Positions 1 through 7,595 of a stretch of DNA of 16,712 nucleotides are shown piece by piece (the stretch's first letter is position 1; every line of letters begins with the position of its first letter). This DNA comes from an uncultured Prevotella sp. Its GTDB lineage: Bacteria; Bacteroidota; Bacteroidia; Bacteroidales; Bacteroidaceae. The stretch is taken from positions 1 to 16,712 of the forward strand of contig CAJKQX010000056.1 of NCBI GenBank assembly GCA_905202125.1. The letters run 5' to 3'. Under the pieces are notes generated by a model. It saw nothing but the letters and a program-made list of their open reading frames with translations. It did no database searches and was not told the origin of the DNA. A program made the position numbers and the translations under genes.

Positions 1-9
1 TCGTCATGC

Positions 10-70
10 GAAAGGAACCCTTTCAGGATGCGAAAGGGCCCCTTTCGGACCCCAAAAGGGGCTCTTTTGG
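10..70. repeat. Cluster of three small palindromes
   Basis: Three perfect inverted repeats follow one another: GAAAGG/CCTTTC (10-24, loop 3), CGAAAGGG/CCCTTTCG (31-47, loop 1) and CCAAAAG/CTTTTGG (52-70, loop 5). The first two also share a direct repeat, ATGCGAAAGG, at 6-15 and 28-37. This may be a short intergenic repeat family or part of the 3' region of a gene beyond the left edge. Whether it recurs elsewhere in the genome cannot be seen here. Confidence 0.75.
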
Positions 71-92
71 AAGGCGATTTTGCCCCTTTTTT
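54..92 (+). terminator. Terminator-like stem with T-run
   Basis: AAAAGGGGC at 54-62 pairs perfectly with GCCCCTTTT at 82-90 and runs into six Ts at 87-92, the layout of an intrinsic terminator for plus-strand transcription entering from the left edge. The 19-nt loop is long. The left arm overlaps the smaller 52-70 hairpin, so the two folds exclude each other. The gene it would terminate lies outside the window. Confidence 0.45.
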
Positions 93-257
93 GACGAATT
101 TTGGTGGTTTTTGTGTTAATGGGTGTTAATATTCTCCTTATCAGCGATGTGATTTCTTTGATTATCAATGATTTGCGAAAACGGCTCAAAACTCGCGTAT
201 TTGCGGCCTCGGGATTTTGATTTTGAAACGATGGCCTTCTCGCGAAAGTTGGACTGT

Positions 258-299
258 ATATTTATACATTTCCGGATGATGAAATTGCATATTTATACA
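258..299. repeat. ATATTTATACA direct repeat pair
   Basis: The 11-mer ATATTTATACA occurs at 258-268 and 289-299, 31 bp apart, or about three helical turns. The first copy sits in a palindrome, GTATA-TT-TATAC, at 256-267, and the second matches it with one change. The core ATATTTATAC recurs at 1676-1685, upstream of susC. Binding sites for a regulator or for the recombinase are possible, but AT-rich DNA also gives such repeats by chance. Confidence 0.4.
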
Positions 300-498
300 G
301 ATTTTTCCGTCCCTGCTGTTCATGGCGGAATTCCCAAGAAAGAGACATTTCTTGACAATATTCAAGAAGATGGCACGAAACGAAATAAACACAATATGCG
401 CTCGTTTTTGTTTTAAATTCAGTATCTTCATCGGAGTCACAATTCCACAAAACACACATTATTATATATATGGCAATCAAATAATCAATATAAAACAA

Positions 499-1491
499 AT
501 GAAAATCAAATTTCAACTGAATGTATCGTTCGGCAGCCATAAAGACCTGACGGACAATCGACCACAGCCTCGTCAGCGTATCTCGTTTGTAGAATGCGTC
601 AGAAATGAGGTGGAGATGGCACGAAAACGCAAATCGTTCAGCACCGCCTCCAATTACTCCACGGCCCTGCGCTCACTCCTGAAATACGTGCGTCGCGCGG
701 ATATATGGGTCGACGAGATGAGTGGTGAACTGCTCAAGAGCTATCAGAAATGGCTGCTCGAACGCAACGTGGGACTCAACACCGTATCGTGTTACATGCG
801 CTCGCTGCGCTCGGTGTATGTCAAGATGGGGCACTCGGACAAATCGATATTCAAAGACGTGTTCACCGGGAGGGCACCCACCGTGAAACGATCGATATGT
901 CGCGATGACATCACCCGGCTGATGAAGCTCAAGTTGCGCAAAGGTTCGCGCATGGATTTCACACGCGACATATTCCTTTTCAGTTTCTTGTGCCAGGGCA
1001 TGCCCTTCGTGGACGTGGCCCACCTGCACAAATCGCAAATCACCGACAGACACATATCCTACCACCGCAAGAAAACCGGACAGTCCGTCAACATAGCCAT
1101 CGAACCGAGCATCGAACGTATCATAAACCGATACTCTCATCTGTCCGGCGAATACGTTTTCCCCATCCTCACCACGGGCGACGAGCAACAGCAATACAAA
1201 CAGTATCTGCGCGAACTGAGCTACTACAACCGCAGTCTGAAGGCGCTGGCCCGGAAGGCCGGCCTCGGGCGCAAACTCACATCCTACGTGGCGCGCCACT
1301 CATGGGCCTCCATCGCCTTTGAGAGCAACGTGGAGCTCTCGGTCATATCACGCGCGATGGGTCACACCAATCCCATGACGACTATGATCTACATCCGCGA
1401 ACTCGACAACGACAGAATAGAACAAGCCAACCGCAAAGTGATAGACGCATGCCGGATAGACAAGGGTAAAAAAACAAGAAACAAAATGTAA
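499..1491 (+). CDS. Tyrosine recombinase (phage integrase family)
   Basis: A 330-aa site-specific recombinase that would cut and rejoin DNA through a tyrosine-DNA intermediate. An N-terminal SAM-like core-binding domain covers about residues 30-122 and the catalytic domain about 135-318. Visible active-site candidates are a lysine at 191/192, Arg266 in VARHSWA, His289 in MGHTNP and the nucleophile Tyr298 in TTMIYI. The usual first arginine is not in its normal place (CQGMPFVD, 165-172) and the HxxR histidine is Tyr263. Loss of the first arginine is known in the CTnDOT integrase IntDOT. At 330 aa it appears to lack the extra arm-binding domain of conjugative-transposon integrases, which is more like the short DNA invertases of Bacteroidales. 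I start it at 499 because the frame's earlier ATG at 322 adds 59 residues of low-complexity, non-family sequence. No excision genes or att sites are visible around it. Confidence 0.9.
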   Translation: MKIKFQLNVSFGSHKDLTDNRPQPRQRISFVECVRNEVEMARKRKSFSTASNYSTALRSLLKYVRRADIWVDEMSGELLKSYQKWLLERNVGLNTVSCYMRSLRSVYVKMGHSDKSIFKDVFTGRAPTVKRSICRDDITRLMKLKLRKGSRMDFTRDIFLFSFLCQGMPFVDVAHLHKSQITDRHISYHRKKTGQSVNIAIEPSIERIINRYSHLSGEYVFPILTTGDEQQQYKQYLRELSYYNRSLKALARKAGLGRKLTSYVARHSWASIAFESNVELSVISRAMGHTNPMTTMIYIRELDNDRIEQANRKVIDACRIDKGKKTRNKM

Positions 1492-1693
1492 ATGAAGAAA
1501 CACGTTTTAACAATTCAAGACTTTCATCACCCCAAAGCCACTCCGGCCACATTTTGAATATAAAATAAATAAAAATTCATCATTTTTGTTATTATTATTC
1601 AGATTTTCGGCCCGTTTTGTATTAAAATACAGTTACATTAAACAAAATATTCGGGTTTATTGTTAAAATATGTTTATATTTATACTGTTTTGT

Positions 1694-1705
1694 AAACATA
1701 TGTTT
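1694..1705. promoter_or_regulatory. Operator-like palindrome over the -33 box
   Basis: AAACATATGTTT is a perfect 12-bp palindrome that overlaps the -33 TTTG (1703-1706) of the susC promoter. Its half ATATGTTT also occurs at 1668-1675, exactly 30 bp upstream of the copy at 1698-1705. Position and symmetry suit a dimeric regulator that blocks or assists sigma factor binding. No regulator gene is in the window. Confidence 0.4.
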
Positions 1706-1734
1706 GTTGGACTTATGAAATAATGTTAACTTTG
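1703..1734 (+). promoter_or_regulatory. Bacteroidetes-type promoter for the susCD operon
   Basis: TTTG at 1703-1706 and TAACTTTG at 1727-1734 are separated by 20 bp, matching the -33 TTTG / -7 TAnnTTTG consensus of the primary Bacteroidetes sigma factor in sequence and spacing. Transcription would begin at about 1741, giving an untranslated leader of about 180 nt before susC. Confidence 0.75.
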
Positions 1735-1756
1735 CAATCTGATACATAATCGGGAA

Positions 1757-1791
1757 AAATTGTGCACCTCTCATGTAGAGGTATACAATTT
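1757..1791 (+). promoter_or_regulatory. Hairpin in the susC leader
   Basis: AAATTGT (1757-1763) pairs with ACAATTT (1785-1791). A G-U pair and one mismatch follow, then ACCTC (1766-1770) pairs with GAGGT (1778-1782) around a 7-nt loop. The hairpin begins some 15 nt after the predicted transcription start. No T-run follows, so it is not a standard terminator. A role in mRNA stability or sRNA or protein binding is possible. Confidence 0.5.
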
Positions 1792-1922
1792 GAAAAGCAA
1801 AATGAACAGAGCGGGAAAGAAATGCCGCACAGGATGACAATAGAGAGAACCATTCACGGAAAGCGAGATAACAAACAAAATTTAATATATTTTTTTTAAT
1901 TTAATCACAAGAGAGAAATTTT

Positions 1923-4904
1923 ATGAAAAGAAGACTGACAATGATTCTTGCCTGCATGTTCCTGAGCATAGGAATGGTGCTGGCACAGAGCCGCCTGACC
2001 GGTATCATCACATCCGCTGAGGATGGCGAGCCGGTTGTCGGGGCCACAGTCAAGGCCAAAGGCCTCAACGCAGCTACGGTGAGCAATGGCGATGGTGTTT
2101 TCTTCATCACCGTCCCCGTGGGCACACAGCTCGAAATCACCTGTCTGGGTATGATCCCCAAGACAGTGAAAGCTGCCAACAACATGCGAATAGTGCTCGA
2201 CAACGACGCACAGGTATTGGGCGATGTGGTAGTTACCGGATACGGTTCGGCACGTAAGCTCGGTACCATCGCCGGATCGGTGTCTACCGTAGGCGGTGAT
2301 AAAATCAAAAACCGCCCGATAGCCAATATCGGTGACGCCCTGCAGGGACAGGTGCCCGGATTGCAGGTTTTCACCTCTTCGGGCGAGCCGTCTGCAACAA
2401 CCAACATGCGTATACGTGGTGTGACATCCATCCATGCCAGCACCGAACCGCTGTTCATCCTCGACGGCAGCGAGATATCACAGCAGACGTTCCTCTCCAT
2501 CAATCCCAGTGACATTGAGAGCATGACCATCCTTCGCGACGCTTCTTCCACCGCTATCTACGGTTCGCGCGCGGCCAACGGTGTGGTGGTGCTCACATCC
2601 AAGAAAGGTAAATTCGGCGAGGCACCCACAGTGACCGTGTCTGCCCAGTACGGCGTGTCGCGCATGACAGGCGACAATGCCGAGATGATGGATGCCAACC
2701 AGTGGCTCGATTTCCAGGAGATAATGAACCCCGAAAATAAGAATAATGCCAATTTCCAGGCAATGAAGGCTTATTATCGCAAGTATAACATAGGCACGGA
2801 CTGGACCGACTATTTCTTCGGCGACTCCAAACCGACATCACAGATCGACGCCACCGTGCGCGGTGGCTCGCAGACAGCCAACTATCTCATCTCTTTCGGA
2901 CACTACAATGCAAGCGGTATCATCGACGACTCCAACATGCGTCGCGAGACGCTTCGCGCCAACGTGGAGGTGAACGTGAACAACTGGACCAAGATAGGCA
3001 CCAACACCAACCTTGCTTACACCAAGTATCGCGAGAGTCTCTGGGGCGAAACACCCAACAGCTCCTACAACAAGACCTATGCAGCCCGTGTCTACGCTCC
3101 CATTCAGCCGACACATGAAGTCATCGGTCTCGACCCCACCGACTATGCCAACAGTACATTCGAGGGCTATGGCGACCGTCTCGAGTATTACGATCTGCTA
3201 CAACGTTACAACCCTTACTACATCGCAGAGTGGCAGCCGAGAATGTCTACCCGTGTACGTCTGAACGAGAATCTCTTTGTCAACATCAACCCGATAAAGG
3301 GTCTCAACATCCGCACGGCCATCGGTCTCGATGCCAACGACCTGCGCGGCTCGTACCAGTGGACCATCACTGAGAATCCGAATGTCAACCCCGAAGGCTC
3401 CGCCAGAGAGACATTCTCGCGTTTCTATCGTTGGACAGTGACCAACACGGCCGAGTATAAGATCATTTTCCTCAAGGACCACTCGGTATCCGTATTGGTA
3501 GGACAGGAGTCGATGACAAGCAAGACACACGCTTTCGGAGCAATGGCCAACGGACTCACCGACAACCGTCTGTTCCTCATGTCTGCCGGAGGTTCCGCCG
3601 AGATACCGACCCACTCCAAGTCGGAGGAGGCCCGCAACTCATGGTTCGGAATGCTCAACTACTCTTACGCCGACAAATATTTCGTCGATATGAGTATCCG
3701 TCGTGACGGTTCGTCGCTCTTCGGCGAGAACAACCGTTGGGCCACATTCGGTGCCGCAGCATTCATGTGGGATGTCACAAACGAGTCGTTCATGGCCTCA
3801 ACACGCTCATGGCTCGACGACCTGCAGTTCAAGGTGAGCTACGGTTCCACAGGTAACTCGGGCATCAACCCGTATATGGCATTGGGTCTCGTGGGCTCAG
3901 GCCCCTTGTACGGAGGACAAGCCGGTACGGCTGTCGCCAACCCGAGCAACCCCGACCTGACATGGGAGACCGTGAAGACATTCAATATCGGTATCAACGG
4001 ACGTGTGCTCAAACGCATCTCCTACGACTTTGAATACTACGACAAGAACACATCCGACATGCTCATGAATGTGCCTTACTCCTACACCACCGGTTTCTCC
4101 GGAGGATGGGGCAACATCGCCGAGATGTACAACCGCGGTTTCGACTTCAGCATCGGTGTGGACATCATCAAGAACAAGGACTGGTTCTGGAACATGAGCA
4201 TCAACGGCAACTACAACCGCAACAAAATCACCAAGCTGCTCAACGGCGTAGACTCTTATGATGCCAACGGCTTGCGTCTCGAGGTGGGACACTCTTATGG
4301 CGACTACTACGGTGTGCGCTGGAGCCACGTAGACCCGCGCGACGGACAGAATGTGTGGTTGGACAAGAACGGCAACCAGACCAAAGTGGCTTCCGACGAC
4401 AACATGGTGATGCACGACAAGAGCTATATCGCTCCCTGGTCGGGAGGTCTCAGCACCACCGTATCGTGGAAAGGACTCCAGCTCGACCTTCAGTTCTCCG
4501 GCATGTTCGGACGCTATCTCTTCAACAACGAGCGATGGTTCACTGAGAACCCGATGTTCGCCACCAAAAACAACCAGTCTACCGCCATGTTCAAGATTTG
4601 GCAGAAACCGGGCGACATTACCGATATCGCCGCTGCCAACGCCACATATTATTACTATGACGACCGCCTTCTGGAGAACGCTTCGTTCGTTCGTCTGAAG
4701 TTCGCGCAGCTCTCTTATACTCTGCCCAAGAACTGGCTTGATGCCACAGGATTCGTCAAGAACGCCAAAATCTTCCTCGTGGGACGCAACCTGCTCACCT
4801 TCACCGGATACAAGGGCTACGACCCCGAGATAGACTCAGACTACTCGCTCGGCAATTATCCCAACACACTCCAGATATCAATCGGCGCCGAGCTCACATT
4901 CTAA
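1923..4904 (+). CDS. SusC/RagA-family TonB-dependent transporter
   Basis: A 993-aa outer-membrane beta-barrel that imports oligosaccharides or peptides using TonB energy, working with the SusD protein next to it. A signal peptide ends near residue 21 (MVLA-QS). A carboxypeptidase-regulatory-like domain (about 24-95, including the GEPVVGATV stretch) precedes the family signature DVVVTGYG (101-108). The plug domain follows (about 110-230, with the typical DASSTAIYGSRAANGVV stretch), and the rest is barrel ending in a terminal phenylalanine (GAELTF), as usual for outer-membrane proteins. There is no N-terminal STN signalling domain, and no ECF sigma/anti-sigma genes lie nearby, so trans-envelope self-signalling is unlikely. 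The ATG at 1923 precedes a clean signal peptide and has only AT-rich DNA before it. Substrate cannot be read from sequence; the neighbours suggest peptides or glycans from glycoproteins. Confidence 0.95.
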   Translation: MKRRLTMILACMFLSIGMVLAQSRLTGIITSAEDGEPVVGATVKAKGLNAATVSNGDGVFFITVPVGTQLEITCLGMIPKTVKAANNMRIVLDNDAQVLGDVVVTGYGSARKLGTIAGSVSTVGGDKIKNRPIANIGDALQGQVPGLQVFTSSGEPSATTNMRIRGVTSIHASTEPLFILDGSEISQQTFLSINPSDIESMTILRDASSTAIYGSRAANGVVVLTSKKGKFGEAPTVTVSAQYGVSRMTGDNAEMMDANQWLDFQEIMNPENKNNANFQAMKAYYRKYNIGTDWTDYFFGDSKPTSQIDATVRGGSQTANYLISFGHYNASGIIDDSNMRRETLRANVEVNVNNWTKIGTNTNLAYTKYRESLWGETPNSSYNKTYAARVYAPIQPTHEVIGLDPTDYANSTFEGYGDRLEYYDLLQRYNPYYIAEWQPRMSTRVRLNENLFVNINPIKGLNIRTAIGLDANDLRGSYQWTITENPNVNPEGSARETFSRFYRWTVTNTAEYKIIFLKDHSVSVLVGQESMTSKTHAFGAMANGLTDNRLFLMSAGGSAEIPTHSKSEEARNSWFGMLNYSYADKYFVDMSIRRDGSSLFGENNRWATFGAAAFMWDVTNESFMASTRSWLDDLQFKVSYGSTGNSGINPYMALGLVGSGPLYGGQAGTAVANPSNPDLTWETVKTFNIGINGRVLKRISYDFEYYDKNTSDMLMNVPYSYTTGFSGGWGNIAEMYNRGFDFSIGVDIIKNKDWFWNMSINGNYNRNKITKLLNGVDSYDANGLRLEVGHSYGDYYGVRWSHVDPRDGQNVWLDKNGNQTKVASDDNMVMHDKSYIAPWSGGLSTTVSWKGLQLDLQFSGMFGRYLFNNERWFTENPMFATKNNQSTAMFKIWQKPGDITDIAAANATYYYYDDRLLENASFVRLKFAQLSYTLPKNWLDATGFVKNAKIFLVGRNLLTFTGYKGYDPEIDSDYSLGNYPNTLQISIGAELTF

Positions 4905-4926
4905 TAAAAACAATAAATAAACGAAT

Positions 4927-6447
4927 ATGAAAATGAAAAAGATATATATGTTACTTGCGCTGACAGCGGGGCTGGTATCTTGCGACTTGGACAAGGAGCC
5001 GTACGACGCCCTGCCTGATAACGAAGCGCTTCAGACACCGACCGATTTCGCCAATGCGCGTGTCGGACTGTATTCAGCTTTGCGTTCTTCTATCGGTGGT
5101 AACACTTTCTATAACTCTGCCGAGATGCAATGCGACGGATTCCATGCCGTGACAGGCTTCTCCAATACCCTCGGCGACATGTACCGTTGGGACTTCACCA
5201 CACAGGCTTCTTACTTCAGCACCGTCTATGGCAACTATCAGGCTACGATTGCACGTGCCGAATATATCATCGACGGATACAACAAGTGTGACATGTCCAA
5301 CCCCAACCTTTTCACCGCACTGGCCAAAGCCAATGTCGGCAAAATCAAGGGCGAGGCGTTCTTCACACGTGCTTACTGCATCTTCATGCTCTCCCAGTAT
5401 TTCTGTGCAGACTATGATGCTGCCACGGCAAGCAATCCCAACACCGGTGTTTCTTACCGTCTGAACTATGCTCCGTCATCGGATGCTTCCACTTATCCGG
5501 CCCGCGAGACGCTCGCACAGACCTTCGTGCAGATAAAGAACGACCTCGACAGCGCCGCCAAATATATCAATGTGGCCGGTGCTCCGAGCATGGAATATAT
5601 ATCTGTTGACGCCATCACGGCCATGCGTGCACGTGTGGCGTTGGCCATGGACGACTATCCTACTGCATTCGCTCAGGCCGACCAACTGATTCGCGGGGGC
5701 AATTACGCACTGGCAGATGGCATAGATGAATTGCAGGATCTGTGGTACAACGACGGCGGTATGGAGACTATTTTCCAGTTGGCAGTGGCTTCGCGTGACG
5801 AGCTGCCTTCGGCCACGGGTACCATCTATCAGCCTTACAGCGAAGATGGCAATCCGGATTACATCCCGACACAGGATCTCATTGACCTCTATACCAATGC
5901 CGACTACCGCAAATCGGTTTATTTCAACCGTGTCAGAATCAACACCACATCGGGTGCGTCGGGTACGGTCTATGCTCTGAACAAGTACACCGACCACGGT
6001 CGTCTCTACACCGAGTTCGGCTCTTATGAGTATGCGCGTTTCGTGATCGAACCCAAAGTGTTCCGCATCGCAGAGATGTATCTCATCGCTATCGAGGCGG
6101 GCGCTCAGGCCAACAAGCTCACCGAGGCTTCTGCATATCTCAACGAACTCAAGAGTAAACGTATACGCAACTACACAGACCGCAGCTTTACAGCTACTAC
6201 CATCATGAGCGAACTGCGCGACGAACGTCAGCGCGAGATGGTGGCCGAGGGTTCACGACTGTTTGATATCAAACGTTGGCATATCGCTCTCAAGCGTGGC
6301 GAACCGCAGAATGCTGATCTCTGCAACCTGCCCGGATCCAACACAACCGCTCTCACACGTCCGGCCGATGAACAAAGACTGACCTGGCCCATACCGAAAG
6401 CTGAGACTGACGTTAACAAAAAAATAGTTCAGAACCCGGGATATTAA
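4927..6447 (+). CDS. SusD/RagB-family surface lipoprotein
   Basis: A 506-aa nutrient-binding lipoprotein that acts as the lid of the SusC barrel. A lipobox LVSC gives lipidated Cys19, followed by acidic residues (DLDKE) suited to surface export in Bacteroidetes. The N-terminal SusD region begins after the lipobox and contains helical TPR-like stretches. The C-terminal RagB/SusD signature is clear: RIAEMYLIAIEAGA, then RDERQREMVAEGSRLFDIKRW, then WPIPKAETDVN and a QNPGY end, so the gene is complete. It starts 22 bp after the susC stop and is surely co-transcribed. The start could be 4927 or the in-frame ATG two codons later. Its ligand is unknown. Confidence 0.95.
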   Translation: MKMKKIYMLLALTAGLVSCDLDKEPYDALPDNEALQTPTDFANARVGLYSALRSSIGGNTFYNSAEMQCDGFHAVTGFSNTLGDMYRWDFTTQASYFSTVYGNYQATIARAEYIIDGYNKCDMSNPNLFTALAKANVGKIKGEAFFTRAYCIFMLSQYFCADYDAATASNPNTGVSYRLNYAPSSDASTYPARETLAQTFVQIKNDLDSAAKYINVAGAPSMEYISVDAITAMRARVALAMDDYPTAFAQADQLIRGGNYALADGIDELQDLWYNDGGMETIFQLAVASRDELPSATGTIYQPYSEDGNPDYIPTQDLIDLYTNADYRKSVYFNRVRINTTSGASGTVYALNKYTDHGRLYTEFGSYEYARFVIEPKVFRIAEMYLIAIEAGAQANKLTEASAYLNELKSKRIRNYTDRSFTATTIMSELRDERQREMVAEGSRLFDIKRWHIALKRGEPQNADLCNLPGSNTTALTRPADEQRLTWPIPKAETDVNKKIVQNPGY

Positions 6448-6467
6448 TCAGTCAGCGGATAAAAACA

Positions 6468-6527
6468 GTTGCCGGAGTGTAGCCAACGTAGCGAGTACGC
6501 GTCCCGAAAGGACCTCGCTCCGGCAAC
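6468..6527 (+). repeat. Intergenic stem-loop between susD and the next gene
   Basis: GTTGCCGGAG (6468-6477) pairs perfectly with CTCCGGCAAC (6518-6527). Inside, GTCC (6501-6504) pairs with GGAC (6510-6513), and AGCGAG (6490-6495) can pair with CTCGCT (6514-6519), which competes with the outer arm. No T-run follows, so it is not an ordinary terminator. Two explanations fit: an RNA element that sets relative expression of the operon genes, or a copy of a dispersed palindromic repeat inserted in the intergenic gap. Confidence 0.7.
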
Positions 6528-6565
6528 CGATATTTCAAACCAGCAATATTAATACAAAGAATAAG

Positions 6566-7477
6566 ATGAAATATATAAAATTATTCATGCTCATGGCTGT
6601 TGTCTCTCTGTTCGCAGCATGCTCGGACGACGACAACTACAACAGCAAAAGTGATGTGACACTCGAGTTCGCACAGACCGAGCTGACAGTCAAGGAAAGC
6701 TCGGGCATCGTCAATATACCGGTGAAGGTGAGTGGTGCCCGCAACGGAGAGGTGGCCTTTACCGTTAATGCAAAAGAGGTGGGCGACAATCCTGCAAAGG
6801 AGGATGAGCACTTCATGATTACCGACAAGTCGCTAAAACTCAAAGTGGACACTCTCAAAGACGGTGTTGTCAACGTTGAGGTAAAGATGGTCGATAATGA
6901 GGAAATCAACGAGACACGCTCTTTCGAACTGGACATCACATCGGTCAACGGAGCCACTCTGGGCGAACACAAGAGCGTGCTTGTGACCATCCGCGACAAT
7001 GAAAGTCTCTTCTATGAGAAATTCTTCGGCACGTGGACTCTCAGTGCTAAAGACGCCGATGGAGCTCCTCTGACATGCGACATCACCATCAGCGGAGAGA
7101 CCGACGAGGAGAACCCCGACTACAACAACGTGCTTACAGCCGAGGCTCCCGGACTCTTCAACGTGGGTGTAGAGCTCGACTGTGCATGGCATTTCCGCTA
7201 TACTTACGATGAGCGCACGCAGATCGGTACCTTAGGATTCATCTGCGGCGAGATGATCGCTTCCTTTAACAACACATACGAATGGGCGTGGGCCACTGAC
7301 AACGGCCAGTCACTGACATTCGATGATTTGGTTACGGGATGGAGAATCGAGGATGGTCATATACCGACTACCATCAACTTCCCCCCAAGCCGCAATCTTT
7401 GGCTCTATCAGTACGCTTACCAGCCTCAGGCAGGATGGTGGGACCGTCTTTCTGAAATCACTCTTACAAGAAAATGA
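6566..7477 (+). CDS. Surface lipoprotein with Calx-beta-like domain
   Basis: A 303-aa lipoprotein with a lipobox (FAAC, Cys19) followed by SDDD, an acidic stretch matching the surface-export signal of Bacteroidetes lipoproteins. Residues about 31-147 look like a Calx-beta or other Ig-like beta-sandwich, with alternating strands such as VNIPVKVSG, VVNVEVKMVD and SVLVTIRDNES. Residues about 150-303 form a second domain rich in beta strands and aromatics (FFGTWTLSAKD at its start, WWDRLSEITLTRK at its end), reminiscent of lipocalin-like domains; I cannot name it. Third place after susC and susD is where accessory surface binding proteins of the SusE/SusF kind usually sit, so ligand capture is the likely job. 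A stem-loop lies before it and an intrinsic terminator after it, marking it as the operon's last gene. It shows no resemblance I can see to C10 peptidase inhibitors. Confidence 0.8.
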   Translation: MKYIKLFMLMAVVSLFAACSDDDNYNSKSDVTLEFAQTELTVKESSGIVNIPVKVSGARNGEVAFTVNAKEVGDNPAKEDEHFMITDKSLKLKVDTLKDGVVNVEVKMVDNEEINETRSFELDITSVNGATLGEHKSVLVTIRDNESLFYEKFFGTWTLSAKDADGAPLTCDITISGETDEENPDYNNVLTAEAPGLFNVGVELDCAWHFRYTYDERTQIGTLGFICGEMIASFNNTYEWAWATDNGQSLTFDDLVTGWRIEDGHIPTTINFPPSRNLWLYQYAYQPQAGWWDRLSEITLTRK

Positions 7478-7509
7478 TATAATCAAAAGGAGTTGACTAA
7501 ACAATAAAG

Positions 7510-7549
7510 CGGGTTGGCAGAACGTCACTTTTCTGCCTGCCCGTTTTTT
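7510..7549 (+). terminator. Intrinsic terminator of the susCD operon
   Basis: CGGG (7510-7513) pairs with CCCG (7540-7543) and GGCAGAA (7516-7522) with TTCTGCC (7531-7537), with a 2-nt internal bulge and an 8-nt loop. Six Ts follow at 7544-7549. It lies 33 bp after the Calx-beta lipoprotein stop. Read-through into the peptidase gene 47 bp further on is possible, since no promoter is evident between them. Confidence 0.85.
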
Positions 7550-7595
7550 GTCTTTCATATTCTCAAACGATACAACCAACCCAAAAATTCAATCT

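Larger units (their letters stand above)
1..498. other. Intergenic region upstream of the recombinase
   Basis: No convincing gene is present. The first 92 bases hold three small palindromes and a terminator-like stem, listed separately. Bases 93-498 are AT-rich and contain an ATATTTATAC repeat pair (258-267 and 289-298) and a tandem ATTTTG at 214-225. No clean TAnnTTTG promoter was found for the downstream recombinase. A short minus-strand frame at 4-189 reads through the palindromes and looks like a by-product of the repeats. Confidence 0.7.
1492..1922. other. Regulatory intergenic region before susC
   Basis: This 431-bp AT-rich region has no credible gene. It holds a weak palindrome, TGTATT-AA-AATACA, at 1618-1631, then ATATTTATAC at 1676-1685, an operator-like palindrome, a promoter, and a leader of about 180 nt with a hairpin, each listed separately. 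No terminator with a T-run follows the recombinase. I compared both sides of the promoter for inverted repeats and found no shared stretch longer than about 8 bp. Confidence 0.7.

Noticed and set aside
4..189. Short minus-strand frame of 61 codons at the left edge
   Set aside because: Its C-terminal part is a direct translation of the palindrome cluster, and it has no recognisable domain or promoter.
322..498. Earlier ATG at 322 for the recombinase, adding 59 residues
   Set aside because: The added residues are AT-driven and unlike recombinase N-termini; the ATG at 499 fits the family better.
673..1299. 208-codon frame antisense to the recombinase
   Set aside because: It overlaps conserved catalytic-domain sequence on the other strand and shows no domain or signal of its own.
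1492..1922. Invertible promoter controlled by the neighbouring recombinase
   Set aside because: I compared the sequence upstream and downstream of the promoter as inverted repeats and found only matches of 7-8 bp, expected by chance in AT-rich DNA.
3897..4415. 172-codon frame antisense to susC
   Set aside because: It is an artefact of codon bias in susC; the residue composition is rich in valine and histidine with no motif.
5476..5997. 173-codon frame antisense to susD
   Set aside because: The susD reading is unambiguous and the opposite frame has no recognisable features.
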